Origin: Clostridia bacterium
GTDB taxonomy: Bacteria; Bacillota; Clostridia; Christensenellales; Aristaeellaceae
DNA: 64,000 nucleotides
NCBI GenBank assembly: GCA_017428385.1
Contig: JAFRQX010000025.1
Coordinates: 82,276-146,275 of the forward strand
Reading direction: 5' to 3'
Below, one piece after another: positions 16,349 to 23,976 of this stretch. The notes below the pieces were generated by a model that saw only the letters and a program-made list of their open reading frames with translations, ran no database searches and had not been told where the DNA came from. A program made the position numbers and the translations under genes. Position 1 is the first letter of the stretch. Every line of letters begins with the position of its first letter.

Positions 16349-17050
16349 TTACTCCAGTATTGTTTTCCGGAATGCTTCCAGCGTCTCCTCCGGTATTCCC
16401 AGCCTTCCGGTAATGTAGTCATTGCCCATTTCTTCCCAGGCCGAACGCAGATACCGTTCATCCGCGATAAATGCCTGATACGCACTCTCCGCCATTTCCG
16501 CTCCATGCGTCGCCAGCAGTTTCTCGCGCACCGCGTTGGCTTTGGGAATATTGACCAGATTGGTTTTCAGATAATCTTCCAGGATAATCTCCCGGTCAAC
16601 GCCCAGCGCTTCCAGGATCAGCGCCGTCGTCATTCCGCACCGGTCCTTCCCTTCCGTGCAGTGCCAGAGCACAGCACCCTTGCTGTAGTCATGCTCCATG
16701 ATAGCTGTCACTACCCTGCGGAAAGAATCGATATATTCCCGCATCAGGATGCCATACAGCACCGCCATATCCGGAATCAGACTCTGCTGTTTCTTCTCCT
16801 CATGGCTCACGCCATCGATACCCTCATTCACTTTTTCAAAGATTGGTATCGGAAGATATTCTCTTCCGCAGGCCTGATCAGGCTTTTCTTTCCTCTCTGC
16901 AATAGTCCTCAGGTCTATAATGGTTGAAATGCCGTTAAGGTCTTTATCTTCCGCCTCGCCCAGCTGCGCCGAACGGATGATCTTACCCGGACGGATAGTT
17001 CTGCCGTCTTTTGTTTTGAGGCCGCCAAGATCTCGTTTGTTCTGAATCAT
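16349..17050 (-). CDS. tyrosine-protein phosphatase (dual-specificity-like)
   Basis: A 233-residue phosphatase of the bacterial Y_phosphatase3 type. The active-site loop is WHCTEGKDRCGMTTALIL around residues 128-145, with the nucleophilic Cys and the P-loop Arg (HCxxGKDR). N-terminal RDLGGLKTKDGRTIRPGKIIRSAQL is diagnostic of the family, which includes Listeria LipA-like enzymes active on phosphotyrosine or phosphoinositides. No signal peptide is visible, so it is likely cytosolic. It starts 2 bp after the HAD gene and is 16 bp upstream of YccF. Confidence 0.88.
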   Translation of the reverse strand: MIQNKRDLGGLKTKDGRTIRPGKIIRSAQLGEAEDKDLNGISTIIDLRTIAERKEKPDQACGREYLPIPIFEKVNEGIDGVSHEEKKQQSLIPDMAVLYGILMREYIDSFRRVVTAIMEHDYSKGAVLWHCTEGKDRCGMTTALILEALGVDREIILEDYLKTNLVNIPKANAVREKLLATHGAEMAESAYQAFIADERYLRSAWEEMGNDYITGRLGIPEETLEAFRKTILE

Positions 17051-17052
17051 GT

Positions 17053-17745
17053 TTAGTTTTTCCTCTCCCGGTCTATATATTTCAGGATATCCTGCTGATG
17101 TTCCGTATGTTCAAATTCATCCAGGATAGGGCAAGGAATATGCGGCTCATATGCTCTTTCATGAAACCAGGTGCACTGCACTGGGTGCATTCCGGCTTCC
17201 CGGGCAGCATACAGTTCTCTGGAACCGCCATCACCTACATACAGGCACTCTTCCGCCTTCACATTCAGCAGCCCTGTCATTTTCTCATATAAGGCACGAT
17301 CCGGTTTGCAGATTCCCTGTTCAAAGGAAATCAGCGCCGCGTCAAAGTATGGAAACAGCGGGCTCTCCCGGATGATATCCCGCTCATCTGAAAATGTATT
17401 TGTAATAAGCCCGATCTTGATTCCCCGTTCCTTCAGTCCCCGTAACATCCGGATTGTTTCCTCTGGAATGGCTGAGAAAGTGTCATTCAGTGCTTCACGC
17501 CGCTTTCCCGCCCCCAGTTTCACTTTCTCCTCAGTATAAATGCCCAGTCTTTTCAGGACGATTGCCAGTCCTTCTTCAATCGTGTACTTACCGGTACTTC
17601 TGTCTTTTTCGATGGAGTGCCATTCTTTCCTGAACGTAAAAAGATCTGCGCCGACGTCTTCGGCCAGATCTTCTCCAAAATACGTTCTGCCCACGAACAG
17701 GGTTACCAGGGTCTCGAACATGTCAAAAACCACAGCCTTGATCAA
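17053..17745 (-). CDS. HAD family hydrolase
   Basis: A 230-residue haloacid dehalogenase-superfamily protein. Motif I is VVFDMFETLV: the nucleophilic Asp is present but the second Asp of DxDxT is Phe, as in the dehalogenase-like subgroup. Motif II is GLITNTFSD, motif III is CKPDRALYEK and motif IV is YVGDGGSREL. The start codon is TTG, supported by GGAGGTGG upstream. It heads a three-gene operon with a tyrosine phosphatase and a YccF protein. The likely substrate is a small phosphorylated metabolite. Confidence 0.85.
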   Translation of the reverse strand: MIKAVVFDMFETLVTLFVGRTYFGEDLAEDVGADLFTFRKEWHSIEKDRSTGKYTIEEGLAIVLKRLGIYTEEKVKLGAGKRREALNDTFSAIPEETIRMLRGLKERGIKIGLITNTFSDERDIIRESPLFPYFDAALISFEQGICKPDRALYEKMTGLLNVKAEECLYVGDGGSRELYAAREAGMHPVQCTWFHERAYEPHIPCPILDEFEHTEHQQDILKYIDRERKN

Positions 17746-17776
17746 ATGTCACCACCTCCTCAGACGGCATTCTATC

Positions 17777-17792
17777 ACAAAACGGACACCGG
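17777..17792 (+). repeat. left arm of a terminator hairpin interrupted by the IS
   Basis: ACAAAACGGACACCGG is the exact reverse complement of 19280-19295. The two arms flank the IS element. On the minus strand they would form the stem and T tract of a terminator for the WG-repeat gene ending at 19331. Confidence 0.75.
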
Positions 17793-17845
17793 GGACAGTC
17801 TGATGTGTACCCTCTTTACTGGACACCAGTAAGGAGGGTATTTTT

Positions 17846-18418
17846 ATGCGATACAGTTATGAGTACAAGAGAAAATGCGTTGAGATGTACAGAGAAGGAA
17901 GGTGGCCAGAGACCCCAACAGGTATTAAAGATCACAAAAACTTTCACAGGATGATCCTGCGATGGTTCCATGCAGAAGAAGCAAATGGGCCGGAGGTTCT
18001 CAAGCGCCGGGGGACTAATAAGGAATGGACTCCAGAAGAGAAATATGAGCTGGTTGCCAAGGTTATTGCAGGTTCATCAATCCTGTCAGTAGCTAATGAG
18101 GCAGGTATACACAACGGCTTACTTTCTCGCTGGGTTCGCAAATATAAGCTCGAGGGGTATAATGGTCTGGTAAACATGAGAAAAGGCCGACCATCAAAGG
18201 AGCCCCATATGAAGAAAATCAATTACAACAACCCTAGGAAACTCAATGAATCCGAGTATGAAGAGCTTGTGAGACTAAGGGCCGAAAACGCATACATTAA
18301 AGCAGAAATCGAAGTCATAAAAAAAGAGATCGCCTTGAGAGAAGAAAAAGAGGCTGCGCGACTCAAGGCGAAAAAGCAGCGATCATCAAAGAACTCAGAG
18401 AAGAAGAATACCAACTGA
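17846..18418 (+). CDS. IS3-family transposase OrfA
   Basis: A 190-residue DNA-binding subunit. The N-terminal helix-turn-helix (YSYEYKRKCVEMYREGRW) and a second one (IAGSSILSVANEAGIHNGLL) are typical of IS150-type OrfA. A C-terminal leucine-zipper-like helix (LVRLRAENAYIKAEIEVIKK) mediates multimerisation. An A7 run (18319-18325, frame A_AAA_AAA) and G_AAA_AAG (18370-18376) are candidate -1 slippery sites for making OrfAB. It has an AAGGAGGG site. Confidence 0.9.
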   Translation: MRYSYEYKRKCVEMYREGRWPETPTGIKDHKNFHRMILRWFHAEEANGPEVLKRRGTNKEWTPEEKYELVAKVIAGSSILSVANEAGIHNGLLSRWVRKYKLEGYNGLVNMRKGRPSKEPHMKKINYNNPRKLNESEYEELVRLRAENAYIKAEIEVIKKEIALREEKEAARLKAKKQRSSKNSEKKNTN

Positions 18419-18435
18419 AGTATCTTCTTAAAGCG

Positions 18436-19230
18436 ATGTGCCTTTCCAGATCTACGTACTATTACGAAGTTTCAAAAGAAGACGTGGTAGCGAAAAGGAA
18501 CGAAGCAGTCGCATGTGTGATCAGGGAAATCTTTGAACACAACAAAGGTCGATATGGTGTTCGGAGAGTACACCACGAACTGATCAACAGAGGCTATAAG
18601 GTAAACCACAAAAAAGTCCAGCGATTAATGCACTGCATGGACCTTAAAGGTAAACGTCCGAAAGAAAAGTACCATTCTTATCAGGGAGAAGTTGGAAAGG
18701 TGGCAGATAACCTCATTAACCGAGACTTCAGTACAACAAAGCCTTTGCAAAAATGGACAACAGATGTTTCTCAATTCAATTTATCTTGGGGAAAATGCTA
18801 CCTCTCTCCAATTCTGGATATGCACACAAACGAGGTCATCTCATACGATCTCTCGTTAAGTCCAAACATGGAACAGATCCGACGGATGCTGGAGAAAGGG
18901 CTGAGCAAGTTTTCCTCGCTTAATGGTCTGATTTTTCATTCAGACCAAGGCTGGCAGTACCAACAGGCTTATTTCAGAAAGGCTATTGAGAAGCGTGGCA
19001 TTATTCAGTCCATGTCCCGAAAGGGAAACTGTTATGACAACAGTATCATGGAGACGTTCTTCGGACGACTGAAGAATGAAATGTTTTATGGATGCGAGAA
19101 AGAATACAAATCATATGAGGAGTTCTCCACAGCCATGGCGAAGTACATTGACTACTACAACAATGAGCGCATCCAGGCAAAAACAAAATGGATGCCACCC
19201 GTAAAATACAGGATGGCATCCATGGGTTGA
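18436..19230 (+). CDS. IS3-family transposase OrfB (DDE integrase core)
   Basis: A 264-residue catalytic subunit counted from its first ATG; its frame is open upstream to at least 18319, with KAAIIKELREEEYQLKYLLK preceding the ATG, so it is normally made as an OrfAB fusion by -1 frameshifting. The HTH_21 region RYGVRRVHHELINRGYKVNHK is followed by the integrase core with the DDE triad in KWTTDVSQF, HSDQGWQYQ and NSIMETFFGRLK. The frame is intact, so the element may be active. Confidence 0.9.
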   Translation: MCLSRSTYYYEVSKEDVVAKRNEAVACVIREIFEHNKGRYGVRRVHHELINRGYKVNHKKVQRLMHCMDLKGKRPKEKYHSYQGEVGKVADNLINRDFSTTKPLQKWTTDVSQFNLSWGKCYLSPILDMHTNEVISYDLSLSPNMEQIRRMLEKGLSKFSSLNGLIFHSDQGWQYQQAYFRKAIEKRGIIQSMSRKGNCYDNSIMETFFGRLKNEMFYGCEKEYKSYEEFSTAMAKYIDYYNNERIQAKTKWMPPVKYRMASMG

Positions 19231-19279
19231 GCCTCGATCATAATTCAATGTGTCCAGGAAACTGGGGACATATCATTCT

Positions 19280-19295
19280 CCGGTGTCCGTTTTGT
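19280..19295 (+). repeat. right arm of the interrupted terminator hairpin
   Basis: CCGGTGTCCGTTTTGT pairs perfectly with 17777-17792. Only 4 bp separate it from the right IS end, against 8 bp on the left side. Confidence 0.75.
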
Positions 19296-19330
19296 TTGCC
19301 CGTTGTGTCAACAGATAATCCTGAACAGTT

Positions 19331-20875
19331 TTACGGATCTTCTTCGCTTCCCTGGCCGAAAACAAATACGATTTCTCCTTTATGATTGATATATTGATCA
19401 TCACACTCTTCCGTCTCAACCAGTGCCAGTTCGCCGGCAAACGGCATGCCTTCTTTATATTGACATGGGATCACCAGTTCACCATTGTCATTGATATAAC
19501 CGACTTTTCCGTCTTTTTCCACGCATATCATGCCAAAAGCATAATCACTGTAGGCGACAAATCCTTCATGACTATCCTCATATACTTCATATATAGCTTC
19601 CTGCAGGCAGTTACCGTCAGCATCCAGAAAACCATACAGCATTGTTTTATCTGATTGGTAAAGCACCGTCCCGTTTTCAGTAATGGACTCAATCCAACCG
19701 TCTATCTTGATTTCTTTGATGGTTTCACTCCTCCTGTCAAAAAGAAACCATCGTTTTTCATCCTCTTTTAAGCCGCTGTAGTAGGCAGTAATCTCCTTTC
19801 CCGCACGAACTGCGTCGCAGAAAACCGGAAGATATGCTGCGCAAGTCCCGTCTTCACGGATAATCATGTTTTGTCCGTCTTTTGACTGTACCGCCAGATA
19901 ACCTTCAGTCCAATCATCTTCAACTTCCCGGTATTCCCCTTCAAACAGTATGCTGCCATCCGGTTTGATACACTGGTATAATTCTCCATCCACTGAAATC
20001 ATGATATTTCCGTTACGACAATCCAGGTAATCCTGTAAAACACCGGTTATCGGATGGCCTTCGAAATCCAGGAGAATATAACGGTCATCCTTTGTCATAC
20101 ATACAATCCCCTGGCTGCCCGCAAAATAAAAATCCACGTGTGCTGACCTGTTTGCGTCGTCTGGAAGAACAATCGTTTCTGGCAGTGAGAGAACCGTTCC
20201 TTCGGCTGTAACATAATAATATGGATTATATTCAGGGTCGTCTCCGCACACCTCGATCACATTGTAATCATTCCAGGACAAATATATATCCCAAATGTCA
20301 ATCAGATCTAACTGTGGTTCAATAACAAGGCGTTCTGTATTCAGGTCATAAAATCCGTATACCAAATCATGCGATATGACCGGTACAATCCTTCCCCCAA
20401 TAGAAACATCATCCACAAACTCATAATCTGTTTCAGGATTCAATTCTGTTTTATTTCCTGTCCGCCAGTCAAAGCATCCGGTTGCAACAAATTCATCATC
20501 CCTGTCCCCGTACTTTTCATAGCCATATACCCAATAGCAATCTTTCCCGATATAGGGATTTTCAAATGCAAAATCATCAATACCGCGTATGTTCCCTACT
20601 ATTGTTTCTCCTTTGGCATTGATGATTTCGTATAATTCGCTGTTCGTTTCATTCTCCTGTCCAGGCTTAAGTACAATGGCATAATCACCACAAAAATCTT
20701 CCGCGTCTTCATACTGTGGTTTAATCACCCATTCGCCCTTTTCGTTTATATACCCATATAAGCCGTACTCATCCTCAGCTGGATACAAATTGGTTGTTTC
20801 CGCCATCGCAGTTAAATGAAGAAGAATCAGACAAATTATCATTAAAAAAATCATACTCATCGTCCGTTTTATCAT
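19331..20875 (-). CDS. secreted WG repeat-containing protein
   Basis: A 514-residue protein with a signal peptide (residues 1-25, ending AMA before ETTN). The mature part is built of WG beta-repeats: GLYGYINEKGEWVIKPQYED at the start, later GFLDADGNCLQEAIYE and GYINDNGELVIPCQYKEGMP at the end, with more divergent copies between. WG proteins are extracellular or surface proteins with unknown binding partners. It has an AGAAGGAGA site. Its downstream terminator is split by an IS element. A longer paralogue lies at 21664-23367. Confidence 0.85.
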   Translation of the reverse strand: MIKRTMSMIFLMIICLILLHLTAMAETTNLYPAEDEYGLYGYINEKGEWVIKPQYEDAEDFCGDYAIVLKPGQENETNSELYEIINAKGETIVGNIRGIDDFAFENPYIGKDCYWVYGYEKYGDRDDEFVATGCFDWRTGNKTELNPETDYEFVDDVSIGGRIVPVISHDLVYGFYDLNTERLVIEPQLDLIDIWDIYLSWNDYNVIEVCGDDPEYNPYYYVTAEGTVLSLPETIVLPDDANRSAHVDFYFAGSQGIVCMTKDDRYILLDFEGHPITGVLQDYLDCRNGNIMISVDGELYQCIKPDGSILFEGEYREVEDDWTEGYLAVQSKDGQNMIIREDGTCAAYLPVFCDAVRAGKEITAYYSGLKEDEKRWFLFDRRSETIKEIKIDGWIESITENGTVLYQSDKTMLYGFLDADGNCLQEAIYEVYEDSHEGFVAYSDYAFGMICVEKDGKVGYINDNGELVIPCQYKEGMPFAGELALVETEECDDQYINHKGEIVFVFGQGSEEDP

Positions 20876-20894
20876 TTGTCCTTCATTCTCCTTC

Positions 20895-21417
20895 TTAAAA
20901 ATCTGTTCTCAGCAGAATATATTCTCCGGCTTTCCCTTGCCAATGAACAACAGTCGGATGTGCCAATCCATTCCGATAGATATAAAGATCAGCCTGTGCA
21001 TCCCCGGATTTGGTATCAACCTGCACATCTATGTATATCTGATAATGTCCATTTCCTTCCACATCACAATTGAAAAGTCCTGCACTGAATCTCCAGTCTT
21101 TTTTCAATCGGTGCATCCGGCCAGAATGCTTTGATCTCTTCTTTGGAGAAAACACCGTTTAATTCTATAGGGCCATAGCCGATAGTACGTTTCATTTCAC
21201 CATTAATAATCCTGACCGGTGTCTTCTTTGCGCCATGTTCTTTTTCCGCCCATGTTGCATCATGAGAAGGATGAATTGTTGTCACATGATTTCCCTCAGA
21301 GTGAAATATTGCGGATATTGTTATAATGCAGTTGCTGTGAGGAAAAAGTATGACAGCTGTTAAGGCAATGATAATCAAGATAAGGGCTCCTATGTACAGT
21401 CGTTTTCTTTTCTGCAA
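20895..21417 (-). pseudogene. frameshifted single-pass membrane protein gene
   Basis: Two overlapping frames read as one protein if one base is removed from an A6 run at about 21099-21104. The first part has a membrane helix (LYIGALILIIIALTAVILF), then EEIKAFWPDAPIEK; the second continues DWRFSAGLFNCDVEGNGHY and ends YILLRTDF. The repaired product is about 173 residues from a TTG start with a GGGG site; an in-frame ATG lies at 21489. I do not recognise the family. It sits between two WG-repeat genes. A sequencing error in the homopolymer is equally possible. Confidence 0.6.
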
Positions 21418-21546
21418 GCAATCATTTCCCCTTTTGATATAGTGCGTTTTGCTGTCTAATATGATAACGACATAAACACACGATAGCATTCATTGTTATC
21501 GTCAAAACACTATAAGGGTTTAAAAGATTTTTATGATCATCTGTTT

Positions 21547-21646
21547 TCGAACCTATGTTCAGTTCGATCAATGGGAGCACAGTGGATGTCGTAGGTTCGT
21601 AGCGACTATTCCAGAAAAAAAACAGATCCATGAAGGATCTGTTTTT
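21547..21646. repeat. orphan tRNA-derived repeat, copy A
   Basis: CGAACCTATGTTC (21548-21560) and the inverted GTAGGTTCG (21591-21599) match the T-arm of the tRNA-Val gene 2.2 kb away. They are followed by the same terminator hairpin as that tRNA, but no tRNA is present here. Confidence 0.6.
21618..21646. terminator. intrinsic terminator hairpin
   Basis: AAAAACAGATCC-atgaa-GGATCTGTTTTT, a 12-bp perfect stem whose T tract works on both strands. It ends the WG-repeat gene at 21664 and is identical in core to the tRNA-Val terminator. Confidence 0.85.
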
Positions 21647-21663
21647 AAACTTTGGGATTTATA

Positions 21664-23367
21664 TTATTGCATCATTTTGAATCGTTCCAGATAACCTGGC
21701 TCGACTCTGTCAAAATATGTATATTCATCACCCAGATCCATTCTGTATTCGTCAACATTGTAAAAACGCAGCTTATACCTCATTGAAGAAGTAGTATTAT
21801 TTCCCTCTGTGCTTAATTCAAGAACAAATGGAGACGAGTCCATTGTCTCTTCATCCTGATCCATATTCATCAAAATATCCCAATGTTGCAATTCTTCATA
21901 TTTATCACTATAAGTACCGTCATTATAGAAAGCAATCACATGTTCACTTTCATCATAAGAAGAATACCATTCGCCTATAAGTGCTTGGCGTGCTTTTTCA
22001 ATCGTCATATTGGATACAGAATAACGTTTTCCTTCATCAAGCATTTTCTGAATTTCTTCTTTTCTCCCATCTTCTGCCCAGACCACTTTCCCTTCCAAGT
22101 TGATATATGCTGAAACCAGTTTATATTGTGCATCCAAAATGCCAATCTCAGCAAGTCCATTCTCAAATGGATAAGCCCTATCAAGTGGATAATTGCCGAA
22201 CAACATCTCACCGGATGCTTTTATATAATCACAGCCTTTTTCATCGGATGAGACGCTTTCCCAGCTGTCCATACTTGGCGTAATCCAGTTATCTATATCA
22301 TAGTTATATTCCGGAATAACATTCTCGACTATCATATCGCCTTTTGCATTGACAAGGCATAAATCTTCATAATGCTTGTAAACCCAAGCAACCCCATCCG
22401 AATTAAATTCAGTTGCCGATATGATACCTTTATCCTCATCAGCCCATGGCACGTTGTTTCCTTGACTGTCAATATAACCTGTATGCCACATTGCAAGGCC
22501 GCATGGAGTCTGTGAAGCCTTACGCTTGGTAAATTCAAATTCCGACATTTTCTCCCCATCGGGCAGGATTTCTATTTCTTTTTTTTGTTCATAATACAAT
22601 GCTTTTAAGTCATTGCGCCAGTAACTATGTCTTGACAATTTAGTTGAAAGTATATTTCCATCCATGTCTATTATCTTCCACAATTCCTCATCTGATTTAT
22701 TATACTCACGCATTAACAGATAAGATGAATTCGATTGTTCATCTTCATAGATGTCCTCTATATATCCGACATATATTTCTTCTTTGACTTTATTCCCATT
22801 CCGATCAAGAATGACGAAACTAGGATGATAATACCACCATTCAAGAATAACCCTGTCATTCCATTCGTATAAACTATAGCTCGATGGATATTTATCTTCT
22901 TGTTTTGCTGTTAGTTCGTCCTCTTCCTCATACAGCTCATATCCCAGAAAACTACTATCCAGTTCAATAGATCTCCCGGTATCTGCAAAATACAGAATAG
23001 AACACCGATCCTCAGTCATAGGATCCAGGATAAACATATTCCCTGCCATTTCTGGTTCATAACCGCCCAATTGTGTTTCTGAATAATCTATATGCCAATC
23101 CGGTAAGTCTGCAACAATATTTCCTTGCTTATCAAGCAATTTGAATGGACTGTACAACGGAGCAGGCTCCGTCTCAACTACTGCATATCCAGCACTTGTA
23201 TATGGCCAGATCCGCGAATATATAGGCTCCACTATCCAATCGCCATCCGTGTTGATAATTCCTTCTTTCCACCCATTCTTTGCTATATAGAGAGAATTAT
23301 CTTCTGCTTCTGCTCCGATGAAGAAAAAGCACATAAGCATTATTCCTACAACAAGCCACCGTTTCAT
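21664..23367 (-). CDS. secreted WG repeat-containing protein, long paralogue
   Basis: A protein of about 567 residues with a signal peptide (MKRWLVVGIMLMCFFFIGAE). WG-type repeats include NGWKEGIINTDGDWIVEPIY at the N-terminus and related units such as GYIDSQGNNVPWADEDKG and AYINLEGKVVWAED. The last 130 residues (ALIGEWYSSYDESEHVIAFY onward) look like a lipocalin-type beta domain. The start ATG is preceded by GGAGGTGCC; an in-frame ATG 33 nt upstream lacks a site. AT-richer than neighbouring genes. The ligand is unknown. Confidence 0.83.
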   Translation of the reverse strand: MKRWLVVGIMLMCFFFIGAEAEDNSLYIAKNGWKEGIINTDGDWIVEPIYSRIWPYTSAGYAVVETEPAPLYSPFKLLDKQGNIVADLPDWHIDYSETQLGGYEPEMAGNMFILDPMTEDRCSILYFADTGRSIELDSSFLGYELYEEEDELTAKQEDKYPSSYSLYEWNDRVILEWWYYHPSFVILDRNGNKVKEEIYVGYIEDIYEDEQSNSSYLLMREYNKSDEELWKIIDMDGNILSTKLSRHSYWRNDLKALYYEQKKEIEILPDGEKMSEFEFTKRKASQTPCGLAMWHTGYIDSQGNNVPWADEDKGIISATEFNSDGVAWVYKHYEDLCLVNAKGDMIVENVIPEYNYDIDNWITPSMDSWESVSSDEKGCDYIKASGEMLFGNYPLDRAYPFENGLAEIGILDAQYKLVSAYINLEGKVVWAEDGRKEEIQKMLDEGKRYSVSNMTIEKARQALIGEWYSSYDESEHVIAFYNDGTYSDKYEELQHWDILMNMDQDEETMDSSPFVLELSTEGNNTTSSMRYKLRFYNVDEYRMDLGDEYTYFDRVEPGYLERFKMMQ

Positions 23368-23504
23368 TCTCCGGCACCTCCGATAATGCAATATTACCAT
23401 TCAATACTTGTATCTGATATTATAACGAAAAACTTGCTTCAAATCATTCATTCTTATAGCAAAAGTACCGGGATGATAGAATAATGTGTATACGACAATT
23501 TAGT

Positions 23505-23814
23505 TATTGAACCTATGTTCCGTTCGCTCAATGGTCGCACAGAATCCTTGGAGCGGACTCTGTGCTCTCTTTCGCGCTAACAAACTCGAGTCGCTTGCCT
23601 TCGGCACTCGAACCTATGTTCCGCATGCTCAATCGGCGCGACTGTCCACTGGACAGATCGCTTGTTTCGCATGAGAAAGCCGCCGACGAGATTTCCGCCA
23701 CTGGCGGTCCTCGGCGGCTTTCCCCCCACGATCGTGGGGCCCCTGAAGTCATAGGTTCGAGCCACTATCCCAAAACCAAGAAAAAAACAGATCCATGAAG
23801 GATCTGTTTTTTCT
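23505..23814. repeat. tRNA-derived repeat, copy B, next to tRNA-Val
   Basis: A stretch without genes. Direct copies of the T-arm (GAACCTATG at 23509, CTCGAACCTATG at 23607-23618) and a mirror copy CATAGGTTCGAG (23750-23761) surround palindromes such as CTGTCCA-c-TGGACAG and GCCGCCGA/TCGGCGGC. Part of the left half (23519-23590) matches copy C at 54.4 kb. Confidence 0.65.
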
Positions 23815-23820
23815 TGGTGG
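23774..23820. terminator. tRNA-Val terminator in an extended palindrome
   Basis: ACCAAGAAAAAAACAGATCC, loop atgaa, then GGATCTGTTTTTTCTTGGT. The outer arm pairs with the encoded CCA end of the tRNA, so the palindrome runs on into the tRNA body. Confidence 0.8.
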
Positions 23821-23891
23821 GATTAGTAGGACTCGAACCTATGACCCCCACGATGTCAACGTGGTGCTCTAACCAACTGAGCTATAATCCC
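23815..23891 (-). tRNA. tRNA-Val(GAC)
   Basis: A complete cloverleaf of 77 nt with encoded CCA. The acceptor GGGATTA pairs with TAATCCC, the D-arm has AGCTCAGTTGGTTAGAGC, and the anticodon stem-loop CCACG-TTGACAT-CGTGG gives anticodon GAC. The T-arm is TAGGTTCGAGTCCTA. A strong promoter precedes it and a terminator follows. Confidence 0.95.
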
Positions 23892-23909
23892 AAACGGTCA
23901 GCGAAAGGG

Positions 23910-23938
23910 ATTATAGCATAGGCCGATGATAAATGCAA
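23910..23938 (-). promoter_or_regulatory. promoter of tRNA-Val
   Basis: On the minus strand TTGCAT (23933-23938) is 17 bp from TATAAT (23910-23915), with TGC before the -10 box. Transcription should start about 12 nt before the mature tRNA. Confidence 0.85.
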
Positions 23939-23976
23939 GGACTTTTTCCTGTCTCCTTTCGATTCTCTTTGCGCCG

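Larger units (their letters stand above)
17801..19275 (+). mobile_element. IS3-family insertion sequence (IS150-like)
   Basis: An element of about 1.47 kb with two transposase frames. Its ends are imperfect inverted repeats: TGATGTGTACCC...CTGGACACC on the left and the reverse complement TGATATGTCCCC...CTGGACACA on the right, about 20 of 25 matching. No clean target duplication is visible, so the exact ends could be 5 bp further in (17806/19270). It sits between the arms of a 16-bp palindrome. Confidence 0.85.

Noticed and set aside
17793..19279. Target-site duplication of the IS element
   Set aside because: The bases next to either choice of ends (17801/19275 or 17806/19270) do not match over 3 or 4 bp.
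21422..21631. A 69-codon open frame on the minus strand before the frameshifted gene
   Set aside because: It runs through the terminator and the tRNA-derived repeat and has no ribosome-binding site.
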